This document shows, one piece after another, positions 1-8,154 of a stretch of 46,481 nucleotides of DNA. Position 1 is the first letter of the stretch, and each line of letters begins with the position of its first letter. The position numbers and the translations under genes were made by a program. Source of the stretch: an uncultured Lentisphaeraceae bacterium (GTDB lineage Bacteria; Verrucomicrobiota; Kiritimatiellia; RFP12; DVOR01); contig CASEMQ010000032.1 of NCBI GenBank assembly GCA_949289005.1, positions 1-46,481 on the forward strand, in the 5' to 3' direction. The notes under the pieces are model-generated. The model made no database searches and was not told the origin of the DNA. It saw only the letters and a list, made by a program, of their open reading frames with translations.

Positions 1-3
1 GCC

Positions 4-34
4 AAAAACCGCGGCGATCCGCGGCCGCGGTTTC
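4..34. terminator. Inverted repeat at the window edge, possible terminator of an upstream gene
   Basis: The segment AAACCGCGG at 6-14 is answered by CCGCGGTTT at 24-32. It could form a hairpin ending the transcript of a gene left of the window. There is only a short T run after it, so this call is weak. Confidence 0.35.
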
Positions 35-67
35 CTGTGCGCACGTTCCCGGGGCGTGTGTATTGTG

Positions 68-97
68 TTGCGGGAGGTGCGCCAAAAATGGTATTGT
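68..97 (+). promoter_or_regulatory. Sigma-70-like promoter of the LysM gene
   Basis: TTGCGG at 68-73 and TATTGT at 92-97 are separated by 18 nt, and TGG directly precedes the -10, giving an extended -10. The predicted start of transcription is about 45 nt before the ATG at 150. A ribosome site GAGGAG lies at 134-139. Confidence 0.45.
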
Positions 98-149
98 ATG
101 GGTGTTGTCGGGCGGAAGAGGCCGGCCGACGCACGAGGAGTGACTTTCG

Positions 150-1223
150 ATGAAGCGACAAGCGATTTACGGTCTTTGCGTGGCGACCTCCGCGGTTGCC
201 CTGATGACGGGGTGCGCCACCAAGCAGGATTCCTCCGCCGCCCGCGCGCGGCAGGAGGCGATGGAGGTGACCGCCGCCGAGGAACGCGCCATGCAGGCCG
301 AGGTGGGCGCCGAGCCCGCGCCCGTCATCACCCCGGCGCCCGACGCGGAGCCCGCGCCCGTCATCGATCCGGCGCCGGCGCCCGGCCCGGCGGAGGGCGT
401 GCCCTCCGAGCCCGCGGCGAAGCGCCCCGTGACCCGGCCGAAGCCGGCGGTTTACACGGTGACGGCGGGCGATTCCGTGAGCGCGCTCTCGGTGCGCTTC
501 GGCGTGCGCCAGCCCGACATCCTGGCGCTGAACCCGGATCTGCGCGCGAACCCCGACCGCCTGAAGATTGGCCAGCAGGTGCTGTTGCCGCCCGGGACGG
601 ACGTCTCCAAGGCGCCGCGCCCGCGCGCCGTCCAACCCACGACCGCGCCAAAGGCCGGCGAGACGGTCTACATCGTGCAGCCCGGCGACGTGCTCGGCGG
701 TATCGCGCTGACGCACGGCGTGGACGTGGCCACCATCAAGCAGGCGAACAACCTGCGCAACGACACGATTTTTGTGGGCCAGAAGCTCCGCATCCCCGGC
801 GCGAAGGCGCGCGGCCGCGTGGTGACCGCGAAGGACCCGGCGGCCAAGCCGACGCCGAAGGCCGACACGCCGAAGGCCGAGCCCGCCCCGAAGGCGGAGC
901 CCAAGCCGGCGGAGGACGCGGCGTTGGATCCCGTCGACGAGGAGCCGCTCCCCGACCAGGTGGGCGAGGAGGCGTTGCCCCCGCCGCCCGCGCCCCAGGG
1001 CGAGGGTGACGGCGCGGCGGTCGCGCCCCCGCCGCCCGCCCCCGAGGCCAAGCCCGCCACGCAGATGCAGACCTACGTGGTGCAGCCGAACGAGGACTTG
1101 GTGGGCATCTCCCTCAAGTGGGGCGTGATGCTCCCGGCGTTGCGCGAGGCGAACAACCTGGCCGATGACGTGAACGAGGTGGCGCCCGGGACGACCCTGA
1201 AGATCCCGATGGCGGCGCAGTGA
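150..1223 (+). CDS. LysM-repeat lipoprotein
   Basis: A 357-residue exported lipoprotein. The first 22 residues are a basic-hydrophobic signal ending in the lipobox LMTGC, with Cys22 as the lipidated residue. Three LysM domains follow, at about residues 101-147 (YTVTAGDSVSAL), 173-216 (YIVQPGDVLGGIA) and 308-354 (YVVQPNEDLVGI). They are joined by Pro/Ala/Glu-rich linkers. LysM domains bind N-acetylglucosamine-containing glycans, so the likely role is anchoring to or surveying peptidoglycan from the outer membrane side. No catalytic domain (M23, NlpC/P60, amidase) is visible. The next gene is an FtsW-type protein, which fits a cell-wall role, but a terminator separates the two. GAGGAG 10 nt upstream supports the start at 150. 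Confidence 0.88.
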   Translation: MKRQAIYGLCVATSAVALMTGCATKQDSSAARARQEAMEVTAAEERAMQAEVGAEPAPVITPAPDAEPAPVIDPAPAPGPAEGVPSEPAAKRPVTRPKPAVYTVTAGDSVSALSVRFGVRQPDILALNPDLRANPDRLKIGQQVLLPPGTDVSKAPRPRAVQPTTAPKAGETVYIVQPGDVLGGIALTHGVDVATIKQANNLRNDTIFVGQKLRIPGAKARGRVVTAKDPAAKPTPKADTPKAEPAPKAEPKPAEDAALDPVDEEPLPDQVGEEALPPPPAPQGEGDGAAVAPPPPAPEAKPATQMQTYVVQPNEDLVGISLKWGVMLPALREANNLADDVNEVAPGTTLKIPMAAQ

Positions 1224-1245
1224 GCGCGGAAGCCTCGGCAGTGAG

Positions 1246-1274
1246 GGGGGCGCGGTCGTCGCGCCCCCTTTTTT
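1246..1274 (+). terminator. Rho-independent terminator after the LysM gene
   Basis: A 9-bp stem GGGGGCGCG/CGCGCCCCC with a 5-nt loop is followed directly by TTTTTT. It lies 23 nt after the LysM stop codon and ends before the ftsW ribosome site. Confidence 0.85.
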
Positions 1275-1299
1275 GGCCCGGGGCGGGGAGGGTGTGGCC

Positions 1300-2415
1300 A
1301 TGACGCGGTTTTGCGTGCGCGCGATTTCGGCGCTGACGTTGCTGTTGGCGTGTCTCGGTGTGCTGGTGATTTCCTACGCGGGCAAGGCGCAGGCCTCCGC
1401 GCAGGATCCCCTGCACTTCATGAAGATGCAGCTTTTCTTCCTGGGGGGGAGCCTGGCGCTGGGGGCGGCGCTCTATTTCCTGGATTATCGCCTCTATCGG
1501 CGCAAGTGGGTGCTGTGGGCGTTGGCGGGGCTGATGGTGGTGGGGCTGGCGCTGGTCTTCGTGCCGGGGCTGGGCAAGACGGTGAAGGGCTCGCACCGCT
1601 GGATCGGGCTGGGGCCGATCAATGTGCAGCCGGTGGAGTTCGTCAAGCTGATGATGGTGGTCTTCCTCTCGGGGTATCTGGGGCGCGTGGGGGCGTTGGT
1701 GCGGCGGTGGAAGGAGGGGTTTGCCGTGCCGCTCGCGCTCTTGGTGGCGGTGGCGTTGCCGTTGCTCTTTCAGCCGGACTATGGCGGGCTGATGGTGGTG
1801 GCGGGGCTCTCGGGGGCGTTGCTCCTGGCCGGCGGCGCGAACTGGCGGCGGTGGGGCGCGCTGGCGGTGCTGGGGGGGCTGATCCTGGCCGGGGCGATCG
1901 CCACCAACGAAAACCGCATGGCGCGCCTGCGCAACGAGGGCCAGAATTACCAAACCCTCCAGGCCGAGGTGGCCTTCCGCAACGGCGGCCTCACCGGCGT
2001 GGGCATGGGCCGCGGCATGCAAAAGGAACACTATCTGCCCGAATGCCACACCGACTTCATCTTCGCGGTCGTCGGCGAGGACTTCGGCCTCGTCCTTACC
2101 GGTGCCGTCTGCCTGGCCTATCTGGGCATCCTGGCCTGCGGCACGGTCGTCGCCCTGCGCGCGCCCGACCGCCAGGGGATGCTCCTGGCCTTGGGGGCGA
2201 CGCTCATGATTTGCGCGCAGGCCGCCGCGAACATGGCCGTGGTCACCCACCTTGTCCCCACCAAGGGCATCGCGCTCCCCTTCCTCTCCTACGGGGGCTC
2301 CAGCCTGGTCACCTCCTTCGGCGCGGTGGGCCTGATCCTCTGCGTGGGGCGGCGCGCCATCGAGGAGGCCGATTCCCCCGAGGCGCCCGGCCAACGCCTC
2401 GTCTCGCTCACCTGA
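1300..2415 (+). CDS. ftsW: SEDS peptidoglycan glycosyltransferase, FtsW type
   Basis: A 371-residue polytopic membrane protein of the SEDS family (FtsW/RodA/SpoVE), which polymerises lipid II together with a class B penicillin-binding protein. Family signatures are visible: INVQPVEF near residue 108, QPDYGG in the middle, and PTKGIALPFLSYGGSS near residue 319. The PTKG...LPF(I/L)SYGGSS form is typical of FtsW rather than RodA. The start is set at the ATG at 1300, behind GGGGAGG. An in-frame TTG at 1273 lies inside the terminator T-run and is unlikely. The gene stands apart from any division cluster (no mur genes or ftsI nearby), so a RodA-like role cannot be excluded. Confidence 0.85.
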   Translation: MTRFCVRAISALTLLLACLGVLVISYAGKAQASAQDPLHFMKMQLFFLGGSLALGAALYFLDYRLYRRKWVLWALAGLMVVGLALVFVPGLGKTVKGSHRWIGLGPINVQPVEFVKLMMVVFLSGYLGRVGALVRRWKEGFAVPLALLVAVALPLLFQPDYGGLMVVAGLSGALLLAGGANWRRWGALAVLGGLILAGAIATNENRMARLRNEGQNYQTLQAEVAFRNGGLTGVGMGRGMQKEHYLPECHTDFIFAVVGEDFGLVLTGAVCLAYLGILACGTVVALRAPDRQGMLLALGATLMICAQAAANMAVVTHLVPTKGIALPFLSYGGSSLVTSFGAVGLILCVGRRAIEEADSPEAPGQRLVSLT

Positions 2416-2444
2416 CCCGCCACCGCCCCAAACCGAAAGCCGCC

Positions 2445-3116
2445 ATGCACACGCCAACCATCGTCTGGGACTTCAACGGCACGTTGCTCGACGACGTCCG
2501 CGCCTGCCTCGACGCCCTCAATTCCTTCCTTCGCGCCCGCAACCTCCCGCAACTCTCCCGCGAGGATTACCGCCGCCGCTTCGGCTTCCCCGTGGCCGAC
2601 TTCTACCACGCCCTGGGCATGGACTTCGCCACGCCCTTCGACTGGGAGTCCCTGGGCGAGAGTTTCCACATGCGCTATCTCTTCTCCCCCCACCTCGGCC
2701 TTCAGCCCGGCGCCGCCGAGACCGTCCGCGCCCTCCATGCCCGCGGCGTCCGCCAAGGCGTCCTCTCCGCCCTCGAGCAGGGCCTCCTCGAGGTGCAGCT
2801 CGCCCAATTCGGCCTCGCCGGCGCCATGGACTTCATCCGCGGCAGCCGCAACTACGAGGGCGCCTCCAAGGAGGCCGCCGCCGCCGCTCTCCGCCTGCGC
2901 GGCGCCGACGTCGTCATGATCGGCGACACTTTGCACGACGCCGAGGTCGCCCGCGGCCAAGGCTGGCGCTGCGTCCTCTGCTCCGCCGGCCACCAGACCC
3001 CCGAGCGCCTCGCCGCCGCGGGCTTCCCCATCGTCCCGACCCTCCGCGCGCTCGACCTCGACGCGCTCCTCGCGCCCCGCGCCGCCGCCCCCGCCACGCA
3101 GGGGGTCATGCCATGA
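2445..3116 (+). CDS. HAD-superfamily hydrolase with Asn in motif I
   Basis: A 223-residue cytosolic HAD protein resembling the phosphoglycolate phosphatase branch. Motif I is WDFNGTLLDD at the N-terminus and motif IV is MIGDTLHDAEVA near the C-terminus, with a cap domain between them. In classical HAD phosphatases motif I is DxDGT, and the second Asp acts as acid/base; here that position is Asn. The nucleophile Asp is kept. The substrate is unknown. Its stop overlaps the ATG of the sulfatase gene (ATGA), so the two are probably co-translated; a phosphatase beside a sulfatase could serve sugar catabolism, but that is inference. Confidence 0.8.
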   Translation: MHTPTIVWDFNGTLLDDVRACLDALNSFLRARNLPQLSREDYRRRFGFPVADFYHALGMDFATPFDWESLGESFHMRYLFSPHLGLQPGAAETVRALHARGVRQGVLSALEQGLLEVQLAQFGLAGAMDFIRGSRNYEGASKEAAAAALRLRGADVVMIGDTLHDAEVARGQGWRCVLCSAGHQTPERLAAAGFPIVPTLRALDLDALLAPRAAAPATQGVMP

Positions 3117-4726
3117 GCGGCGCGACGCGGCGAGGCTTTCTGTGGGCGTTGGCCGGCGCGGGCGCGGCAGGCGCGCTGCCGTGGGCGGCATGGGCAACGG
3201 AGCCGACTGCGGACGGGGCGAAGGCGCGGCGGCCGAACGTGGTGTTGGTGCTGGCGGACGACCTGGGCTTCTCGGACATCGGGTGCTACGGCGGCGAGAT
3301 CGCCACGCCGTGCCTGGACGCCCTCGCGGCGGGGGGGATGCGTTTCTCGCACTTCCGCAACGCGGCGCGGTGCTGCCCGGCGCGCGCCAGCCTGCTCACC
3401 GGCCTCTGGCCCCACCAGGCCGGCATCGGCCACATGGCCAGCAATGCGGCCTGGAGCGCGAAATACTTCATCAACGGCTGGTACGCCGGCGACCTGCGTC
3501 CCGGCGCGCCCACCCTGGCCGAGGCGCTCCGCGCCGCGGGCTACGCCACCTGCGCCATCGGCAAATGGCACGTCACGCGGCACATCGACCCCGCCGAGCC
3601 GGGCTTCTCCAAGGCCAACTGGCCCTGCCGGCGCGGCTTTGACCGCTTTTACGGCAAACTCCAGGGCGCCGACAGCTATTTCCGCACCGAGGGGCTTGTC
3701 CGCGACGACGCCTTCATCCCCGGCGGCAAGGCTGCCGACCCGGATTACTACTTCACGCGCGCCTGCGCCGACGAGGCGGTGGCCTTCCTGCGCGCCCGCC
3801 CCAAGGACCGCCCCTTCTTCCTCTACTTCGCGCCCACCGCGCCGCACCTGCCCCTCCAGGCGCCCGCCGGGTCCATCGCCGCGCAGAAGGGCCGCTACGA
3901 CGCCGGCTACGCCGCCATCGCCCGCGCCCGCCTGGCCAAGCAGAAGCGCCTGGGGCTCATCCCCGCCGACACGCCCCTGCAGCCCCTCCCCGCCGACTGG
4001 GCCAAGGTGCGCCGCAAGGCCTTCGAGGCCCGGTGCATGGAGGTCTACGCCGCGCAGGTGGCCGAGCTGGATGCCGCGCTCGGGCGCATCGTGGGCGCCC
4101 TCCGCGAGGCGGGCATCCTCGATGACACGCTCATCCTCTTCCTCTCCGACAACGGCGCCTGCGCGGAGGCCACCGGCCGCACGCCGCCCCCGCCGATGCC
4201 CGGCGGCCCCGAGACGCGCTGCGGCTACGGCAAGGCCTGGGCCGCCGTCTCCAACACCCCCTTCCGTGAATACAAACACTGGGTCCACGAAGGCGGCATC
4301 GCCACGCCCTTCATCGCGCACTGGCCCGCCGTCATCCGCCCCGCCGCCGCGTGGTGCCGCGCGCCCTGCCACCTGGTGGACGTGATGGCGACCCTGCCCG
4401 ACCTCACGGGCCGCCCGCTCCCCCAAGGCGAGACCCCGCCCCAGGGCGTCTCGCTGATGCCGCTTTTCGAGGGCCGCCCCCTGCCCGAACGCACCCACCC
4501 GCTGCTCTTCGAGCACGAGGGCAACCGCGCACTCGTCGAGGGCGATTGGAAACTCGTCGCCAAAGGCCCCAAAGGCAAATGGGAACTCTACGACCTGGCC
4601 GCCGACCGCAACGAATCGCGCGACCTGGCCGCCGCCCATCCCGACCGCGTCCGCCGCATGGCCGCCCGCTGGCGCGCCGAGGCCACGCGCACCCACATCC
4701 TCCCCTCGCCCTTCCTGGGGCAATGA
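3113..4726 (+). CDS. Tat-exported arylsulfatase-type sulfatase (family S1)
   Basis: A 537-residue sulfatase that hydrolyses sulfate esters, probably of host or algal polysaccharides, in the periplasm. The N-terminus carries a twin-arginine signal (TRRGFLWALAG). The metal-binding start RPNVVLVLADDLG follows. The active-site motif is C-C-P-A-R at residues 87-91, followed by ASLLTG. Its first Cys must be oxidised to formylglycine by an anaerobic sulfatase-maturating enzyme that is not in this window. IGKWH near residue 152 and the C-terminal LSDNGA segment are also typical. Length is normal for S1 sulfatases. The specific substrate cannot be read from sequence. Abundant sulfatases are characteristic of Kiritimatiellota. 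Confidence 0.92.
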   Translation: MSGATRRGFLWALAGAGAAGALPWAAWATEPTADGAKARRPNVVLVLADDLGFSDIGCYGGEIATPCLDALAAGGMRFSHFRNAARCCPARASLLTGLWPHQAGIGHMASNAAWSAKYFINGWYAGDLRPGAPTLAEALRAAGYATCAIGKWHVTRHIDPAEPGFSKANWPCRRGFDRFYGKLQGADSYFRTEGLVRDDAFIPGGKAADPDYYFTRACADEAVAFLRARPKDRPFFLYFAPTAPHLPLQAPAGSIAAQKGRYDAGYAAIARARLAKQKRLGLIPADTPLQPLPADWAKVRRKAFEARCMEVYAAQVAELDAALGRIVGALREAGILDDTLILFLSDNGACAEATGRTPPPPMPGGPETRCGYGKAWAAVSNTPFREYKHWVHEGGIATPFIAHWPAVIRPAAAWCRAPCHLVDVMATLPDLTGRPLPQGETPPQGVSLMPLFEGRPLPERTHPLLFEHEGNRALVEGDWKLVAKGPKGKWELYDLAADRNESRDLAAAHPDRVRRMAARWRAEATRTHILPSPFLGQ

Positions 4727-4750
4727 CTTCCAAACGCCCGGGCGCTGTGT

Positions 4751-4756
4751 TAGAAT
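4751..4756 (+). promoter_or_regulatory. Extended -10 box of serC, placed for a leaderless mRNA
   Basis: TGTTAGAAT ends at 4756, only 7 nt before the ATG at 4764. Transcription from the usual distance would begin at or within 1-2 nt of the start codon. No ribosome site precedes the ATG. No good -35 is seen. Confidence 0.55.
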
Positions 4757-4763
4757 GGTGGGC

Positions 4764-5813
4764 ATGAACGTGCGATACAACTTTTGCGCGGGGCCGGCGA
4801 TGCTGCCGGACGCGGTGCGCGAGGCCCTCCGGGCGGATTTGCTGGATTGGCGGGGGCTGGGGCGCGGTGTGGCCGAGGTGTCGCACCGCTCCGGGGCTTA
4901 CCATGACCTGATGGAGGAGACCGTGGCGAACCTGCGCATGCTCCTGGGCGTGGGCGCGGATCGCACGGTGCTCCTGCTCCAGGGCGGCGCGAGCGGCCAA
5001 TTCGCTATGCTGCCCTACAACTTCCTGCGGGCGGGCGCGCGGGCCGATTACCTCGTGCGCGGCTATTGGGGCGAGCGCGCGGCGCGCCAGGCCGCGCGCG
5101 TGGGCGCCATCCGCGTGGCGCAGGAGCCCGAGGCGTGGGCGGCGGACGCCGCCGGCGCCGCCTATGCCCACGTCACCACCAACGAGACCATCGCCGGCAC
5201 GCGCCTGCCCGAGGGCTTCCCCACGCCCGCCGCGCCGCTCTGCGCCGACATGAGCAGCGACATCCTGGCCGGCCCGCGCGACTTCGGCCGCTATGCGCTG
5301 GCCTACGCGGGCGCGCAGAAAAACCTGGGCGTTGCCGGGCTGGCCGTGGTGGTGGCCGAGCACGAGTTCCTCTCCCGCGCGCGCCGCAACCTGCCCGCCG
5401 CCTTCTGCTACCTCGAGCACGTCCACGCCAACGGCCTCTACCACACGCCCAACGCCATCGCGGTGGACGCCCTCCTGCACATGACGCGCTGGCTGCTCGC
5501 CGAGGGCCCGCGAAACGTCTGGGAGCGCAACGCCCGCAAGGCCGAGCGTCTCTACGCCGCGCTCGACGCCTCGGCCTTCTGGCGCCCCCTCGCCCCCAAG
5601 GCCGAGCGCTCCCTCACCAACGTCACCTTCCGCCTGCCCACCGCCGCGCTGGAGGAACAATTCCTGGCGGAGGCCGAGGCCCGGGGCCTCGTGGCGCTCC
5701 GCGGCCATCGCGCCCTCGGCGGCATCCGCGCCTCGCTCTACAACGCCATGCCCGAGGCCGGCGTGGAGGCCCTCGTCGCCTTCATGCGCGACTTCGAGCG
5801 CTACCGCGGCTGA
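4764..5813 (+). CDS. serC: Phosphoserine aminotransferase
   Basis: A 349-residue PLP enzyme converting 3-phosphohydroxypyruvate and glutamate to O-phosphoserine in serine synthesis (and serving pyridoxine synthesis in many bacteria). It begins with the family hallmark YNFCAGPAMLP and has EVSHRSGAYHDLMEET early on. The PLP-binding lysine is K186 in AGAQKNLG. The C-terminal region RASLYNAMPEAGVEALVAFM is also typical of SerC. Length is normal. Another in-frame ATG lies 9 nt upstream (4755) but overlaps the -10 box, so 4764 is preferred. A DUF3467-like small protein follows; serA is not present here. Confidence 0.95.
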   Translation: MNVRYNFCAGPAMLPDAVREALRADLLDWRGLGRGVAEVSHRSGAYHDLMEETVANLRMLLGVGADRTVLLLQGGASGQFAMLPYNFLRAGARADYLVRGYWGERAARQAARVGAIRVAQEPEAWAADAAGAAYAHVTTNETIAGTRLPEGFPTPAAPLCADMSSDILAGPRDFGRYALAYAGAQKNLGVAGLAVVVAEHEFLSRARRNLPAAFCYLEHVHANGLYHTPNAIAVDALLHMTRWLLAEGPRNVWERNARKAERLYAALDASAFWRPLAPKAERSLTNVTFRLPTAALEEQFLAEAEARGLVALRGHRALGGIRASLYNAMPEAGVEALVAFMRDFERYRG

Positions 5814-5858
5814 ACCACCCCTTCTTTCACTCCCCATCACACAACCGAAAGGACCCAC

Positions 5859-6107
5859 ATGGCCATCGAGACCGAAGTGTACGCCGACGGCGTCTACCAA
5901 ATCCACATGCTGGAGCAGACCATCCGCCTGGACTTCATGCGCCTGCAGCCCAGCGCCGAAAACCAGACCCCCGTGCCCAAACCCTTTGAGCGCGTCATCC
6001 TCAGCCCCCAAGGCTTCCTGCGCACCTACGAGGCCATGGGCCAAATCGTCCACAAACTCGAGGAGATGGGCCTCATTCGCCGCAACCCGCCCAAGCCCGC
6101 CCAGTGA
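5859..6107 (+). CDS. Small DUF3467-like protein
   Basis: An 82-residue soluble protein, preceded by a good ribosome site (GAAAGGA). Its pattern (short beta-rich start, then LDFMRLQPS, ERVILSPQGF and a helical LRTYEAMGQIVHKLEEMG tail) recalls the DUF3467 family, whose function is unknown. The resemblance is by eye and moderate. It follows serC by 45 nt and is ended by a strong terminator, so it is probably the last gene of the serC transcript. Confidence 0.6.
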   Translation: MAIETEVYADGVYQIHMLEQTIRLDFMRLQPSAENQTPVPKPFERVILSPQGFLRTYEAMGQIVHKLEEMGLIRRNPPKPAQ

Positions 6108-6127
6108 CGCCCGCGCGCGCCGCACCC

Positions 6128-6155
6128 AAAAGCCCCCGCTCCCGGGGGCTTTTTT
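6128..6155 (+). terminator. Rho-independent terminator after the DUF3467-like gene
   Basis: AAAAGCCCCCG and CGGGGGCTTTT pair around a 4-nt loop with a T run. The A-rich 5' side makes it potentially bidirectional. Confidence 0.9.
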
Positions 6156-6231
6156 CGTGCCCCGCCACGGAACCCCGCGGTACAAAACAGAAACAAAACA
6201 AGCGCGACGCGCGAAAAACCCGATTTAGCCC

Positions 6232-6256
6232 TTGACAAAATGGGGGGTGGTATCTT
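6232..6256 (+). promoter_or_regulatory. Poly-G-spacer promoter of the dynamin operon (P1)
   Basis: TTGACA at 6232-6237 is followed by AAAT, six G (6242-6247), TGG and TATCTT at 6251-6256. The spacer is 13 nt, too short for an efficient sigma-70 promoter, but the extended -10 (TGG) is intact. About 100 nt of untranslated leader follows. A near copy of this promoter with nine G stands at 15537. Confidence 0.6.
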
Positions 6257-6355
6257 CTCCGCATAGTCGCGTGTGTGGGGTGCGCCCACGCAACGGGACG
6301 TCCGTGCGCGGCGCGCGGGCAGGGCTTGCGAACGACAAAACGAAAGAGGTTTGGG

Positions 6356-8109
6356 ATGACGGAAGCGACGTTGGGCGATTTGAACGTGACCATGGCCGAG
6401 GCCGAGGGGCTTGGCGTTGCCTTTTCGGATGAGCTGAAAGGGGCGGTCCGGGACGCGGGGAACCCGCACTACACAATCGGCGTGGTGGGGCGCTTCCAGG
6501 TGGGGAAATCGACGTTGGTCAATCGCGTGTTTTTGCGCCGGCCGTTGCTGACGGAGGGCGAGGGGCTGTGCACGACGGCGGTCTGCACGGAGGTGGCCTA
6601 TGGGCCGCAGGCACGGGCGACGCTGAAGCGCGCGGGCGAGGCGGCGGTGGGGAAGGACGACCCCACCGCCGAGGATTTGCGGCAGTGGACGACCGCGGAG
6701 GGGGAGGAGGCACGTGCGCGCTTGGCGCGTGAGGTCGAGCGTCTGCGCGTCGAGACGCCGAACGACAACCTGCGGCCTTACACGATTTTGGACACGCCCG
6801 GCATCGATGACCCGAACGAGACGGTGCTGGAGCAGACCACCTATCGGCGGTTGCCGGCATGCGATCTGGTGCTGTTGGTGGCGGAGGCGAAGCAGCTTTC
6901 GCAAGTCGAGGTGCAGTTCCTGAGCGGCGCCATCTTCCGCGCGGGGCTGACGCGGGCGATGCTCCTGCTTTCTTACAACGCGGCCAAGGCTAGGCTCTCG
7001 GCGGCCGCGCGCGCGAACATCGTGGAGACGGTGCAGGCGCAGTTGGCGAGCTTGGGGCTGGGGGACATCCCCGTGCGGATGGTGTGCTACTCGGGCGACG
7101 CGCCGGACATCCTGGACACGCCCGAAAAGGTGGAGGCGGACATTCTCGGCTATCTGCGGCAGACCGTGGAGGCGGGGCGTTTGGGGCGGCTGCGCAGCCA
7201 GGTCAAGGTGGCGCTGCTCCAGCGGTGCAACGAGTTGGATCTGTTGCGCACCCTGGCGCTGAAGAGCCGCGAGGAGCGTCTGCGCCTGCGCGGGGAGATG
7301 GAGGACAACCTGAGCGGGGTGGGGCGCGGCTGTTGGCCATCCGCAAGCAAATCGACGAGGCGTTGGCGGGGGTCGTCCGGGCGAACCGGGCGATGCTTGC
7401 CGAGGGGCTGAAGGCGTTGCGCGCGCGTGTCCTGGCCGGCGAGGTGGAGGGCGACGCGGTGCGCGACGAGGTGGATTCCCTGGCCGCGGAGGCGGTGGCC
7501 GCGGTGCGCAAGGATTGCGATGCCGCGCTCGCGGCGCACGCGGAGGCTTTGGGCAAGACGCTCGAGGAGTTCTCGGCGTTTATAGAGAAGACGCACGAGG
7601 GCGAGCCCACGCAGGGCGGGCGGCCCTTCATCATCACCGAAAATCCGTTCTTGCCGGTTTTGCCGTACGTTTTCGATTGGAAGACGGTGCGCGACGTGCT
7701 CGACAGCCGGATCGTGAGGCAGGTCGTCGAGGCGCAGTCGCGGGAGTGGGCCGAGAATCTGCAGGATGCCGCGGACAAGGCAAAGAACCCAACCGCGCGG
7801 GTGTTCTTGCGGTTGGGCGGGGAACTCGTGGAGAAGCTGCCAAATCTCATCGACAAGCTGCGCGACTACGCGGCGGACAGGAGCGTGGGCGCGGAGCTTG
7901 GGGCGATGGAGGAGGCGCTGGGCGACCGCGTCGAGGCGGTGGTGCGGCACTTCCGCCGGGCGACGATGGCCTACATCGACCAATGCGAGGATGCCGAGCG
8001 CGCGAAGGTGAATCGGGCCTTTGATGAGGCGTTGGACGAGAAGCCCGACGACCCGGAGGCCATCCGGCGCGAGATCGAGGCCCTGCAGGCCTTGGCGGCA
8101 CGGCTCTGA
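6356..8109 (+). CDS. Dynamin-like GTPase 1, interrupted by a frameshift near 7312-7330
   Basis: The reading frame starts at 6356 behind AGAGG and encodes a GTPase domain with G1 GRFQVGKS near residue 44 and G3 DTPGIDD near residue 146, then helical sequence. It leaves frame at about 7312-7330, in a G-rich stretch. The downstream frame (from LLAIRKQIDEALAG to 8109) continues the same long helical protein, so one lost base splits what would be a protein of about 584 residues. The first frame alone ends at 7411. Classical G4 (T/NKxD) is not seen; LLLSYNAAK stands in its place. It is the first of four related genes and is shorter than the others. The break may be an assembly error, a real mutation or a programmed shift. 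Confidence 0.75.
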
Positions 8110-8154
8110 GGCGCACGGCGCGCCCGTGGCGACGGACAACACAGGAGCATGCGC

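Noticed and set aside
1114..4780. Long antisense open frames opposite ftsW, the HAD gene, the sulfatase and others
   Set aside because: They are Arg/Gly/His-rich, lack ribosome sites and mirror high-GC genes on the other strand; no family motif is visible.
6232..6256. Sigma-54 promoter reading of the GGTATC-type promoters
   Set aside because: The TGGCAC-N5-TTGC pattern is not present; the sites fit sigma-70 -35 and extended -10 better.
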